12,089 nt of DNA, taken from positions 1 through 12,089 of the forward strand of contig MEUF01000071.1 of assembly GCA_001771615.1 (NCBI GenBank). The letters run 5' to 3'. The position numbers and the translations under genes were made by a program. Shown here piece after piece: positions 1-8,408 of this stretch; positions within the stretch are counted from its first letter, which is position 1, and each line of letters begins with the position of its first letter. Under the pieces are notes generated by a model. That model was not told the origin of the DNA, searched no databases, and was given only the letters and a program-made list of their open reading frames with translations. Source of the DNA: a candidate division WOR-1 bacterium RIFOXYB2_FULL_48_7 (GTDB lineage Bacteria; Margulisbacteria; WOR-1; O2-12-FULL-45-9; XYB2-FULL-48-7).

Positions 1-3000
1 GAAAGCGCGGAGAGAATAGTATTTAATGTCGATCCAGGTTTAGCAAAAAAATGGTTGGCGGCGGAAGATTTAATTTTTGAAACACTTAAAAGACTCGGTT
101 ATGTTGATGCCAGGGGCGAATCCCTGGGGCCAGAAGCTACAGGCAAAATCGTGGACGTTTATGAGGTCCTTTCAAATATATCGGGCAAATTAGCCATAGG
201 CCGGACCATTGACCTGACACTTGCCAGCGGAAGAAAAGCCTCCGTAACATATGATGGTTCAAAAGTCACAATTCTGATTGATGGGCATCCGTCAATTATC
301 CTGACCAAAAGCCAGTTAACAACTATCCTTACCGGCCGTAAAGCGTATGCCGCCATCTTAAGATCGGCCATCAGGCAAAACAAATCAGCCAGCCCAATCA
401 TAGTTAGGGCCTTACTCGACCAGGCAAAACCTGATATTGCCGCCCAATTAACTGTAGAGCCTAAAAAGGCTGCCCGGATCGATGAGCCGGTCATGCAAAG
501 GACCGGCACCAGGGAAGAGCTCGAATCATATTTCCTGAAAAGGGCAGTTGAAATAACAATTGGTGACCGGACTATCAAGGGAGAGCTCTTCATTGATGAC
601 CTTGAAATATTAGCTACAGAGCCGGAAGGGACTGCCCGCTATAAAGCGGCTGCGGCCAGAATACAACAGGCCTTCTCGCCAGAAGATGGAGTTGCAGCGA
701 TCGAACAGTTAAAACGCCAGGCAAAAATGGATTTATTAGCTATCCAATCGCAGGCATACTTTAAGCAACTTGCGCAAGTCGAAGCCCTCAAAGTTCTGGA
801 GCAGGAGCTCGCCAAAATCAGCCCTGACCTGCCGCCAGCCCAAATTGATAAGGCCGTTGAAGCGGCGAAAAAGAAAGCGGCCCGACGGGCGGCGTTGGTC
901 GAAAGCCGGGCTTTTAACTTAATGCTGGAACGGGCCCAACGCCTAGATATGGCAACGCTCCCAGAGGCAGAGATCAAAGATATCTGGGAAGAAACTGCCA
1001 AGCAGGTTAAGGCCGATGTCTCAGGATTTACTGAACCAGAAATTGAAGCCGAATTCAAACGGGCTGCGGCCGCTCTAGATTTCCGGCCAAAAGCTGGCGC
1101 AACCAGGGGGGACTGGCTGAATTACTGGTCTGCTGATGCTCCCGGCGGAAGCCTCGGACAAAAGGCTTTGGCTTTGGGTTATAACGTCACCAAAGGAGCT
1201 GCGCTGGGCTTCATTTTAGAAGGAGCTTTCAGTCCAATTAGGCAGCTGATCAGGAAGGGTGAGATCACTTTTTCAGATATCATCACCGACGGGTTACACG
1301 GTGGTTTAGGCTGGGCACAATTTGAGTTTATTACTCATACCTCTTCCATGGGCATGCGGTTATCCCAAAGAACGGCCGGTTACTTTACCATGGGGCTGCA
1401 AACCCTCTGGAGCCTGTCCTCTGCCGATTATGCGCAGCGGGGCTATGTGCTGGTCAGCGGAACCATTGGCCTGGCCAGTTTTATTGGCGGGAGCAGAGGA
1501 GTTGAATGGCTGTTAACCAAACTCCCCGTCCCCGGCTGGATGGGAAAAACTCTCCCACTTGTCGGTGGTATTACCGCCAGCATTTTAAGTGAATTAGGTT
1601 TAGATTTAACATTTAAACTTTCACCTGCCCTGCAAAGGTTTGTTACCAGTAAACCAATGAACGCCATCGGCACTGGCTTAAGTTTCCTCTCCACACCCAC
1701 CACCATAATGTGGGGAGCAGAAACCCTGTCCTGGTTAACATTAAAATTTGGGCTCGAAGGCACGTCGACTTTTCTGGGCGTGGTTGGCCCCTGGCTGGCC
1801 GGCGCAACCGCCGCCGCAACAATTTTGTTTTATACAGAAGATTATGATGGCCCGCGATATTTTGATGCCAGCGGCGATCCCCAAAAAGTCAGCCTGGCGG
1901 CTTTCGCCCATCAGGGCAAATATGTATTCCGCTACCATCCCAGCGAACTACCCCAAACCCGCCAGGAATTGATTGTTGGCTCCAAATTTGATCCCAACAA
2001 TCCGATATTTTTTGAAGCCGCCGTCCATCTGGCCAAGCAAGGCTACCTGACTGATTATGATTTAACCGGCGGGCCCAACGATGATATCAGAGAAATCCTG
2101 GAAGCCTTGCGCAGCGTTGATTTTGACGATTCGTCAGACGAAGGACAAGCCAACGTGCAAAAAGCCTTTACCACTTATCGCGAATTGCTCGAAGATGATC
2201 GGGTGCGTTCCGCTTTTGGTGATTCCATAAGGTTCGCCATGTCCATGTTTACTGCTCGCGCCCAGGAAAAGGGTTTTAAGTTCCTCACCCCCCCCAACCT
2301 TACCCCGGGACAGATTGATCTCAAAACAGCCTTTGCCGATTTTATGGTCGAACAGGAAAGGACCCGGCTAAGCGGCTTTCTGGCTGAACAACGTCAGGCA
2401 TATCAACAAAAAGCCCTTGAGCTTCAATCGACAATCGACTTCGAAGTCGATAAATTCATCAGGCAATTTTCGGATGAATACTGGAATCAAGTTTATATCG
2501 ACATAAACGAACGGTTTGGCCTACCAGAAAGAACCGACGCTTTTCTTGTCGGCCAGGATTCACCGGCTTTTCGGATCCTGGAAATCCTCCGTCTGGATAA
2601 TTATGACGTCGAAGCCTCGATTATTGACATTAAGGCCATACTGGCTGGCGCCGGCAAAGCTGTTGATGAAAATGACTTGAGAATATTTATTGAAACCACC
2701 AGGGCCAATTACCAAATCCAGAACCATATGATTATGTTGCAAAAGAATAAAGTTAAACTGCAAATGGTGCGGCAGCTATTAGAACCGACCGGATACTTTG
2801 ATTATCTGGATTTAATGGGAATTACACCTTCATCGCCAGAGTTTAATTCATATCTGGAGGGGGAGCTTTTTACCAAGGCCTTCGTCGAGTTTTCACTAGC
2901 TCGAGCACAAAGCGAACATCCCAAACTTATTCTGGAAGTTTTAGCCAACAAGAAAGATCCCAATTACCGGGATGTCAGGGCAATGTATGAGACATATTTA

Positions 3001-3270
3001 CAAACCCACCAGTTAACTGATTCAGCCGCCAGTCAGGCAGCTTTTGCCAAAGAGCACCAAACAATGGTCTGGGAAGATAATAGTCAAAGGGTCAAGAAAG
3101 AAGCCCTGGCCACTTTTGCCGGGGTTGAATCAGCCATATTCATCAATATGCTGGAAGCCACGCAAAGGCAGGAGTTTTATGATTATCTTGCAGCTCACGG
3201 TTGCACGTTTACTAATGGCTTTACGCCGGAAGCAGCCTGGCTATTGCTGTCAGAAACGTTGAAGAAATAG
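1..3270 (+). CDS. Very large protein of unknown function, 5' end outside window
   Basis: I do not recognise this protein. The frame is open to the left edge of the window (the first codons read ESAERIVFNVDPG), so the gene begins upstream and at least 1089 residues are encoded here; the TTG at 55 is only an internal codon. The first third (to about nt 1100) is mixed alpha/beta and then strongly helical, rich in Ala, Lys, Glu and Gln, with likely coiled-coil stretches around nt 640-1070. A central part (about nt 1105-1840) is rich in Gly, Ala, Ser, Leu and aromatic residues, with several weakly hydrophobic segments that could enter or cross a membrane. The last part (about nt 1840-3267) is soluble, acidic and helical. 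Only one cysteine is seen, six codons after nt 3180 near the C terminus. The gene is convergent with the tig-clpP-lon operon and ends 31 nt from its last gene. The existence of the coding region is very likely; membrane or surface association is an inference from composition. Confidence 0.9.
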   Translation, partial: ESAERIVFNVDPGLAKKWLAAEDLIFETLKRLGYVDARGESLGPEATGKIVDVYEVLSNISGKLAIGRTIDLTLASGRKASVTYDGSKVTILIDGHPSIILTKSQLTTILTGRKAYAAILRSAIRQNKSASPIIVRALLDQAKPDIAAQLTVEPKKAARIDEPVMQRTGTREELESYFLKRAVEITIGDRTIKGELFIDDLEILATEPEGTARYKAAAARIQQAFSPEDGVAAIEQLKRQAKMDLLAIQSQAYFKQLAQVEALKVLEQELAKISPDLPPAQIDKAVEAAKKKAARRAALVESRAFNLMLERAQRLDMATLPEAEIKDIWEETAKQVKADVSGFTEPEIEAEFKRAAAALDFRPKAGATRGDWLNYWSADAPGGSLGQKALALGYNVTKGAALGFILEGAFSPIRQLIRKGEITFSDIITDGLHGGLGWAQFEFITHTSSMGMRLSQRTAGYFTMGLQTLWSLSSADYAQRGYVLVSGTIGLASFIGGSRGVEWLLTKLPVPGWMGKTLPLVGGITASILSELGLDLTFKLSPALQRFVTSKPMNAIGTGLSFLSTPTTIMWGAETLSWLTLKFGLEGTSTFLGVVGPWLAGATAAATILFYTEDYDGPRYFDASGDPQKVSLAAFAHQGKYVFRYHPSELPQTRQELIVGSKFDPNNPIFFEAAVHLAKQGYLTDYDLTGGPNDDIREILEALRSVDFDDSSDEGQANVQKAFTTYRELLEDDRVRSAFGDSIRFAMSMFTARAQEKGFKFLTPPNLTPGQIDLKTAFADFMVEQERTRLSGFLAEQRQAYQQKALELQSTIDFEVDKFIRQFSDEYWNQVYIDINERFGLPERTDAFLVGQDSPAFRILEILRLDNYDVEASIIDIKAILAGAGKAVDENDLRIFIETTRANYQIQNHMIMLQKNKVKLQMVRQLLEPTGYFDYLDLMGITPSSPEFNSYLEGELFTKAFVEFSLARAQSEHPKLILEVLANKKDPNYRDVRAMYETYLQTHQLTDSAASQAAFAKEHQTMVWEDNSQRVKKEALATFAGVESAIFINMLEATQRQEFYDYLAAHGCTFTNGFTPEAAWLLLSETLKK

Positions 3271-3301
3271 TCGTCTTTTTGTGAGCCATTCCTTCAGGCT
3301 A

Positions 3302-4228
3302 TTATTTAATGACTTCCGTTTCGATCTGACTGGTTAAATCTAAGGTGTACAACCCGCTTTGCTCTCCCACTTTGTTATACAGCGCTTTTGCTCCGGTGGG
3401 ATCAAGCCGCGGGGTATTGGCGCGGCAATTAGCTTTGACTTCGGTGGTCGCGGGTGAAGCGGCATTGTAAGTCACCAGGCAGTAGCTGCCGCCCGCCAGG
3501 CCATAGACCTCGAAAGTGTTGGCTGGATTTATTGACGGCTTGGTAACCGAAGCGGCCACCGCCAGGTCGAGCCTGCCCGACCCGTCGGGATAAATCAAGG
3601 AGAGATGATTTCCCGAAGTATCGGTATAGGTGAAAGCGATCATATTGCCATATTTCCAGGCAATAAATTCCAACCCGTTTTGGGCTATTACCAGCGTGTC
3701 GGTTGAGCCGATAAAATCGTTCCAGTCACGGATCCTGACTTCATTGGTCGTGCAATAAACCAGGCGATTGCCATTGCTCGACCAGTCAAAAGAGATCAAG
3801 CGCGGGTCAAACAGCAGCTCAACCCGGGTCGCTCCGGAATAGGCTTCCAAAGACAAATTATGCAGGATCACTTTGCTGAACGAACCATTGTTCAGCCCAT
3901 CCATATAGCCGACATAGTTGCGAGACGGGGAGACAGACATATAATAAGGGGGGGCCCCGGTAACATCGTAGATAAACGTTTCGCCAGTCCCGGCGGCAGT
4001 TAAGGTTTTAAGGCTTTCAGTATATGTGGAACCCAATGATTGTCCCAGCCAGTCTTTCCGGGTACTTTGTAAACCAACAATGGCCACAATATTTCCGTTG
4101 GTCGTCCAGGTCGGGTTGTAGTAATACTTGGTTGATTCCATCCTCTCTCCGCAACCACCCAAAAGAAAAGCACCAAGCACCAAGCAACAAATCCCAAACA
4201 ATCTTAAAAATCTAATATTCAATATCAT
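3302..4228 (-). CDS. Lipoprotein with PD40/WD40-like beta-propeller repeats
   Basis: This 308-residue protein is predicted to be exported and lipid-anchored. It starts with a charged n-region and a hydrophobic core and reaches the lipobox LGGC with the acylated cysteine at residue 26. The mature part carries about six degenerate PD40-type motifs (W/P-x-S-P/N-x-G-N-x-(I/V)-A/V-Y/F), seen at roughly residues 39-52, 98-109, 147-160, 188-201, 230-243 and 272-286, as in TolB and DPP-IV-type propellers. The ATG at 4228 was chosen because a perfect AGGAGG lies 5 nt upstream and the signal peptide begins there; the frame runs a further 67 codons upstream, but that part overlaps lon and looks like non-protein sequence. 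It lies 13 nt after the lon stop codon and is probably the last gene of the tig operon. The ligand or partner is unknown; a link to TolB/Pal is not supported, because no TolB N-terminal domain is present. Confidence 0.85.
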   Translation of the reverse strand: MILNIRFLRLFGICCLVLGAFLLGGCGERMESTKYYYNPTWTTNGNIVAIVGLQSTRKDWLGQSLGSTYTESLKTLTAAGTGETFIYDVTGAPPYYMSVSPSRNYVGYMDGLNNGSFSKVILHNLSLEAYSGATRVELLFDPRLISFDWSSNGNRLVYCTTNEVRIRDWNDFIGSTDTLVIAQNGLEFIAWKYGNMIAFTYTDTSGNHLSLIYPDGSGRLDLAVAASVTKPSINPANTFEVYGLAGGSYCLVTYNAASPATTEVKANCRANTPRLDPTGAKALYNKVGEQSGLYTLDLTSQIETEVIK

Positions 4229-4233
4229 AAAAG

Positions 4234-4239
4234 CCTCCT
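4234..4239 (-). promoter_or_regulatory. Shine-Dalgarno site of the propeller lipoprotein gene
   Basis: On the minus strand AGGAGG lies 5 nt before the ATG at 4228, in the 13-nt gap after the lon stop codon. It decides the start of the lipoprotein gene against the longer frame that overlaps lon. Confidence 0.8.
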
Positions 4240-4241
4240 GG

Positions 4242-6653
4242 TTAAGCATACAGCTGTTTGTCCGGATAATCCATGCCCGGGATTGTTTTAGTCGTGGGGC
4301 GCGGCTTGCCTGGCCTGGCCAGGGCAAGTTCCAACACCTCGTCCATCTCTTTGACGAAATTAAAAGTGACATCCGGCGGGATCTCTTTTTTAATTTCGTC
4401 AATGTCTTTTTTGTTCTCTCGCGGGACAATCAACTGCCTGATCCCGGCCCGCCGGGCCGCTAAAACCTTTTCCTTGAGCCCGCCAATCGGCAAAACCTTG
4501 CCCCGCAAAGTGATTTCTCCTGTCATCGCCACATCACGCCGGACCGGAGTGTTGGTCAAGGCCGAAGTCAAGGCAGTGGCAATAGTAATTCCCGCAGACG
4601 GGCCGTCCTTGGGAACTGCCCCTTCCGGCACATGGATATGGATATCGAACTTCCGATAAAAGTTATCATCCAGTCCCAACTCTTTAGCCTTGGAGCGGAC
4701 AAAGCTCATGGCCGCCTTGGCCGATTCCTGCATGACATCGCCTAATTGGCCGGTTAGCGTCAGCGCCCCGCGGCCAGCAACAACCGAGACCTCTATCGGC
4801 AGGGGATCACCGCCAACTTCAGTCCAGGCCAAACCGGTGGCCGTGCCAATCTGGTCTTTTTCTTCCTGCAAGCCAAATCGGTAACGAGGGGCGCCCAGGT
4901 ATTCGTTCAAGTCCTCTTTTTTGATAATGAATTTTTTCTCATCTTTTTCTTTAACAATCTTGGTGGCAATTTTACGCAAAACGGTGGCAATCTCCCGTTC
5001 CAGATTACGCACACCGGCTTCCCGGGTATACTCCCTGATAATCATCAACAGGGCCTGTTCATCGATTTCGACCTTCCCCTTTTTCAGCCCATGCCGCTCC
5101 ATCTCCCGCGGAATCAGGAAACCCTTGGCAATGCCATGTTTTTCTTCTTCGGTATAACCGGACATATCGATTATTTCCATCCTATCCTGCAATGGCCGGG
5201 GGATCGGTTCGCGGGTATTGGCGGTCGTGATAAAAAAGACGTCAGACAAGTCAAAAGCCGATTCCAGATAATGGTCGGAAAACTCTTTGTTCATCTCCGG
5301 GTCCAGGACTTCGAGCAAGGCCGAAGCGGGATCACCGCGGAAATCTGTCCCTAATTTATCAATTTCGTCCAGCAAGAAAACCGGGTTACTGACCCCTACC
5401 TTATGAATCGATTGGATAATTCTGCCCGGCATCGAACCGACATAGGTCCGGCGATGCCCGCGGATTTCCGCCTCATCCCTGACCCCGCCCAAAGCAACCC
5501 GGGTAAATTTCCGTCCCATGGCGTTGGCAATGGACCGGGCAACAGAAGTTTTCCCAACTCCGGGAGGCCCGACCAAACAGAGAATTGTCCCGCCGATCTT
5601 GCCGGTTAATTGCAAGACGGCAAAATATTCCAGGATTCTTTCTTTGACCTTTTCCAGGCCGTAATGTTCATCATCCAGGATCTTTTCGACTTCGGAGATA
5701 TCTATGCGGCTCTTGGACTTTTTCTTCCAGGGTAGCTCGGTCAGCCAGTCCAGGTAGGTCCTGATCACCGCTGATTCGGCTGACATCGGCGGCATCTCTT
5801 TCAACCGGCCTAATTCCTTTTCCGCTTTTTGCTTGACCTCGGCCGGTAATTTGGCCGCTTCTATTTTTTTGCGGTAATCCCCGACTTCGGGATCGGCCTC
5901 TTCCTCTTCTCCCAGCTCCTCCTGGATCGCCCGCATTTTTTCTTTGAGGTAATATTCTTTTTGGACCCTTTCAATCTGCTTGCGCACTCTGCCCTGCAGC
6001 TTTTTCTCTACGTTAAGGATTTCGGTCTCTTTGTCCAGGATTTCAGCCAGTTTTTTCAGCCTTTTTTCTATGGTCAAAGCTTCTAAAATCGCCTGTTTTT
6101 CATCAACTTTGAGGGAGAGATAAGAAGAGATCAGGTCAGCCAGCCGGCCGGGATTGTCGACATTGACAATTGACATCAATGTCTCGGCCGGGATACGGCG
6201 GTTGAGTTTGACATAATTTTCAAATAACTTGATAACCTGGCGCATCAGCGCCTCGGCCTCGACCGAAACCTCGGCCTCTTCCGGGACGCGGCTGATTTGC
6301 ACCTTGAAGTAAGGATCATCCGAAATGAATTTTTCAATTTTGACCCGGGTTAAGCCTTCAACCAATATTTTAGTTGTGCCGTCCGGAAGCGACATCATTT
6401 GCACTATTTCCGACAGGGTCCCAATGGCACAAATATCTTTTTGCCCCGGTTCCTCGACCTCTTCACTTTTTTGTGAGGCAAAAACGACCAGCTTTTCTTT
6501 AGCCAGGGTTTCTTCAAGGGCCTTGACAGAGCGGTTGCGGCCGATAAAAAGCGGGACAATCATCTGGGGAAAAACGACCATGTTGCGCAGCGGGATCAGC
6601 GGCAGCTCTTCCCGCCATTCGTTTGTGTTATCTTGCCGACTTTTTTCCGGCAT
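4242..6653 (-). CDS. lon: ATP-dependent Lon protease (LonA type)
   Basis: Lon is a cytoplasmic hexameric AAA+ serine protease that unfolds and degrades damaged and regulatory proteins. This copy has 803 residues, full length for bacterial LonA. In order it shows an N-terminal substrate-binding domain (about 15-205, starting LPLIPLRNMVVFP), a helical and coiled-coil segment (about 210-310), the AAA+ module with Walker A GPPGVGKT at 362-369 and Walker B VFLLDEID at 425-432, and the C-terminal S16 protease domain. The catalytic serine is Ser686 in PKDGPSAG and the lysine is Lys729 in GGLKEKV; their spacing of 43 residues equals that of E. coli S679/K722. No expected motif is missing. The ATG at 6653 is 2 nt after the clpP stop codon with only a weak AAGAAG upstream, which suggests translational coupling to clpP. 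The propeller lipoprotein gene follows 13 nt downstream. Confidence 0.98.
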   Translation of the reverse strand: MPEKSRQDNTNEWREELPLIPLRNMVVFPQMIVPLFIGRNRSVKALEETLAKEKLVVFASQKSEEVEEPGQKDICAIGTLSEIVQMMSLPDGTTKILVEGLTRVKIEKFISDDPYFKVQISRVPEEAEVSVEAEALMRQVIKLFENYVKLNRRIPAETLMSIVNVDNPGRLADLISSYLSLKVDEKQAILEALTIEKRLKKLAEILDKETEILNVEKKLQGRVRKQIERVQKEYYLKEKMRAIQEELGEEEEADPEVGDYRKKIEAAKLPAEVKQKAEKELGRLKEMPPMSAESAVIRTYLDWLTELPWKKKSKSRIDISEVEKILDDEHYGLEKVKERILEYFAVLQLTGKIGGTILCLVGPPGVGKTSVARSIANAMGRKFTRVALGGVRDEAEIRGHRRTYVGSMPGRIIQSIHKVGVSNPVFLLDEIDKLGTDFRGDPASALLEVLDPEMNKEFSDHYLESAFDLSDVFFITTANTREPIPRPLQDRMEIIDMSGYTEEEKHGIAKGFLIPREMERHGLKKGKVEIDEQALLMIIREYTREAGVRNLEREIATVLRKIATKIVKEKDEKKFIIKKEDLNEYLGAPRYRFGLQEEKDQIGTATGLAWTEVGGDPLPIEVSVVAGRGALTLTGQLGDVMQESAKAAMSFVRSKAKELGLDDNFYRKFDIHIHVPEGAVPKDGPSAGITIATALTSALTNTPVRRDVAMTGEITLRGKVLPIGGLKEKVLAARRAGIRQLIVPRENKKDIDEIKKEIPPDVTFNFVKEMDEVLELALARPGKPRPTTKTIPGMDYPDKQLYA

Positions 6654-6655
6654 AA

Positions 6656-7282
6656 TTACTTCTTTTTTGTGGTCTCGTCTTTTTTACTTTTAAGGGAACT
6701 GATCACTTCGTCAATGATTCCGTATTTGACCGCTTCTTCGGCTCCCATAAAGAAATCCCGATCAGAATCCTTTTCAATTTTGGCCAGGGGCTGGCCGGTA
6801 TGTTTGGCTAAAATATCGTTCAGCAATCTTTTGACCCGTAGCAATTCTTGCGTTTGAATTTCAATATCAGTGGCCTGACCCTGCGCCCCGCCTAACGGCT
6901 GATGGATCATGATCCGGGCGTTGGGCAACGCAAACCGCCGCCCTTTGGCCCCAGCAGAAAGCAGGACAGCCCCAAAACTGGCCGCCTGACCGACACAAAT
7001 TGTCGACACGGGAGCCGAAATATACTGCATCGTGTCATAGATTGCCAGGCCAGAAGTAACAATGCCTCCCGGAGAGTTGATATACATATAAATGTCTTTG
7101 TTGCGGTCTTCCGCGTCAAGTAAAATCAGCTGGGCAATAATAATATTGGCAATATCGTCATCAATCGGCGTGCCGACAAAAATAATCCTGTCTTTGAGCA
7201 AGCGGGAATAGATGTCATAAGCCCGTTCGCCGCGGGAAGTCTGTTCAACGACCATCGGGACCAATTGCGCCTTGCTGCTCAT
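6656..7282 (-). CDS. clpP: ATP-dependent Clp protease proteolytic subunit ClpP
   Basis: ClpP is the tetradecameric serine peptidase chamber that works with AAA+ unfoldases such as ClpX. The 208-residue protein carries the whole catalytic triad: Ser102 in GQAASFGA, His127 in IMIHQP and Asp176 in DSDRDFFM, with the usual spacings of 25 and 49 residues. The N-terminal VPMVVEQTSRGERAYDIYSR stretch with the processing and axial-loop region is normal, and the C terminus ends in a Lys-rich tail (TTKKK). The nucleophile motif has SF where many ClpPs have SM, a mild variation. The ATG at 7282 overlaps the tig stop codon as ATGA, and a GAGGAGG site lies 7 nt upstream within tig. lon starts 2 nt after its stop codon. 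The gene clpX, often found between clpP and lon, is not here, so the partner unfoldase must be encoded elsewhere if present. Confidence 0.98.
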   Translation of the reverse strand: MSSKAQLVPMVVEQTSRGERAYDIYSRLLKDRIIFVGTPIDDDIANIIIAQLILLDAEDRNKDIYMYINSPGGIVTSGLAIYDTMQYISAPVSTICVGQAASFGAVLLSAGAKGRRFALPNARIMIHQPLGGAQGQATDIEIQTQELLRVKRLLNDILAKHTGQPLAKIEKDSDRDFFMGAEEAVKYGIIDEVISSLKSKKDETTKKK

Positions 7283-8337
7283 TGCTTTGCCTCCTCTTTC
7301 TCTTTAGCCGGGGCGACAGTCTTGACCTGGGCATTGTCAATTACCAGATCGAGGGCCTTTTTCCTGGTCAGGTAGTCTTCGATATAATGCCGACCGCCTT
7401 CACCCAGGTTCTTTTCGATTGTCGCCACATCAGCACCGCCAGACATCTGTTTGATCTCTTGGCTGATATCTTCGGGTGTAACCGCGATTTTTTCCAGGTC
7501 AGCAATGGCCTTGAGGACCAGCTTCCCCTTGACCCGCACCTGTGCTGAATGGGCCATCTCTGCGCGCAGGGCAGACAATTCTTTGCCAGAACCGCGGACA
7601 TAATCATCAATCGTCAAACCGCTCTGGGCAAGAGAGGATTTTAACTCATCAAGCATGACGTCAATTTCCCGTTCAATCATGGCGTTGGGGATTTCCACCT
7701 TGGTTTCGGCCGTGATCGCCCCAATGGCTGCATTGCGTAATTCGGCGTCCGCTTCAGCATTTTTTTCATCAATCAGCGCTTTGGTCACTTCGGCCTTTAA
7801 TTCGGCCAGGGTGCCAAAAGCACTGACTTTTTTGGCAAACTCATCGTCCAGAGGTAAAAGCTCTTTTTTGCCTTCGGTATTGGTAACGGCAAAGCGGTCC
7901 TGCAATCGCCCCAGCACCTGCAAAACCTCTGGCTCACCAATAGCGGCAGTTTTTTTCTCCAGCTTCAGCCCTTTGTATTTCCCGATTTTAACTTCGGGAT
8001 AAACCTCAACAATTAGCTTAAAAACAAACGGCTGGTCTTTGGCTTGCTGGACAATATCAACATTAGGGTAATCAACCGGCTCCAGCTTAGCTTCCGTGAT
8101 AACCTGGGGATAGAGATCGGCAATCAGGTCCTGCGCCGCCCGATATTCCACCACTTCCGGATTGACAGATTTTTCTACAACATTTCTTGGGGCTTTTCCG
8201 GGACGGAAACCGGGGATGCGGACTTCTTTGCCTGCCTTGACTAGCGCTTTTTCCTGCGCCGCCTGATAGGCGGGAAATGGAACTTCGATTTCCAGGGTAA
8301 CTTTATTGGCCTCACGTTTTTGCGTTAAGATTTTCAT
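7279..8337 (-). CDS. tig: Trigger factor lacking the PPIase (FKBP) domain
   Basis: Trigger factor is the ribosome-associated chaperone that binds nascent chains at the exit tunnel. The 352-residue protein has the N-terminal ribosome-binding domain (about 1-115) with the signature GFRPGKAP at 43-50 (family GFRxGKxP), and the C-terminal helical cradle (about 160-335) starting at LPLDDEFAKKV. In ordinary trigger factors (E. coli, 432 residues) about 80-95 residues of FKBP-type prolyl isomerase lie between these parts. Here the linker that ends RLQDRFAVTNTEG (to residue 156) runs straight into KKELLPLDDEF, so the PPIase domain is absent and the length difference matches. The frame is intact and both flanks align naturally, so this looks like a clean domain loss and not a broken gene. 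The C-terminal tail is rich in Ala, Lys and Glu. The ATG start matches the family N terminus, but no Shine-Dalgarno sequence precedes it. First gene of the tig-clpP-lon operon. Confidence 0.95.
   Translation of the reverse strand: MKILTQKREANKVTLEIEVPFPAYQAAQEKALVKAGKEVRIPGFRPGKAPRNVVEKSVNPEVVEYRAAQDLIADLYPQVITEAKLEPVDYPNVDIVQQAKDQPFVFKLIVEVYPEVKIGKYKGLKLEKKTAAIGEPEVLQVLGRLQDRFAVTNTEGKKELLPLDDEFAKKVSAFGTLAELKAEVTKALIDEKNAEADAELRNAAIGAITAETKVEIPNAMIEREIDVMLDELKSSLAQSGLTIDDYVRGSGKELSALRAEMAHSAQVRVKGKLVLKAIADLEKIAVTPEDISQEIKQMSGGADVATIEKNLGEGGRHYIEDYLTRKKALDLVIDNAQVKTVAPAKEKEEAKQ
7290..7296 (-). promoter_or_regulatory. Shine-Dalgarno site of clpP, inside the tig 3' end
   Basis: On the minus strand GAGGAGG lies 7 nt before the clpP ATG, within the last codons of tig. 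With the ATGA overlap it allows both coupled and independent initiation on clpP. Confidence 0.75.
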
Positions 8338-8345
8338 GAATTTTG

Positions 8346-8375
8346 ATTATACTACATACGCCAGATCTCTTGCAA
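8346..8375 (-). promoter_or_regulatory. Predicted promoter of the tig-clpP-lon operon
   Basis: Read on the minus strand: TTGCAA at 8375-8370 (four of six matches to the -35 consensus), an 18-bp spacer, and a perfect TATAAT at 8351-8346. The usual start point about 7 nt after the -10 box falls at 8338-8340, next to the tig ATG at 8337, so the mRNA would have no leader or one of 1-2 nt. The -35 hexamer is self-complementary and is shared with the divergent promoter. Confidence 0.7.
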
Positions 8376-8398
8376 CCACCCAGCCAGCCGACTATAAT
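8370..8398 (+). promoter_or_regulatory. Predicted divergent promoter of the membrane protein gene
   Basis: TTGCAA at 8370-8375, a 17-bp spacer and a perfect TATAAT at 8393-8398. The expected start point near 8405 lies about 4 nt before the ATG at 8409, so the mRNA would be nearly leaderless. No Shine-Dalgarno sequence is present before this ATG, which agrees with that reading. Confidence 0.65.
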
Positions 8399-8408
8399 CA
8401 TTACAACC

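Noticed and set aside
55..57. TTG at 55 as the true start of the first gene
   Set aside because: The frame stays open to position 1, no ribosome binding site precedes it, and the residues before it look like ordinary protein sequence.
3284..3300. Small inverted repeat AGCC/GGCT between the convergent genes as a bidirectional terminator
   Set aside because: The stem is only 4 bp with a 9-nt loop and has no proper T-run on either side, so it is not convincing.
4229..4429. 67-codon upstream extension of the propeller lipoprotein frame
   Set aside because: It overlaps the conserved end of lon in another frame, is very rich in Arg, Lys, Trp and Ser, and would bury the signal peptide. AGGAGG marks the start at 4228.
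8343..8408. TTG start at 8343 that would add 22 residues to the membrane protein
   Set aside because: This stretch contains both divergent promoters and their shared -35 site, has no ribosome binding site, and the added residues do not look like part of a membrane protein N terminus. ATG 8409 directly precedes the first membrane segment.
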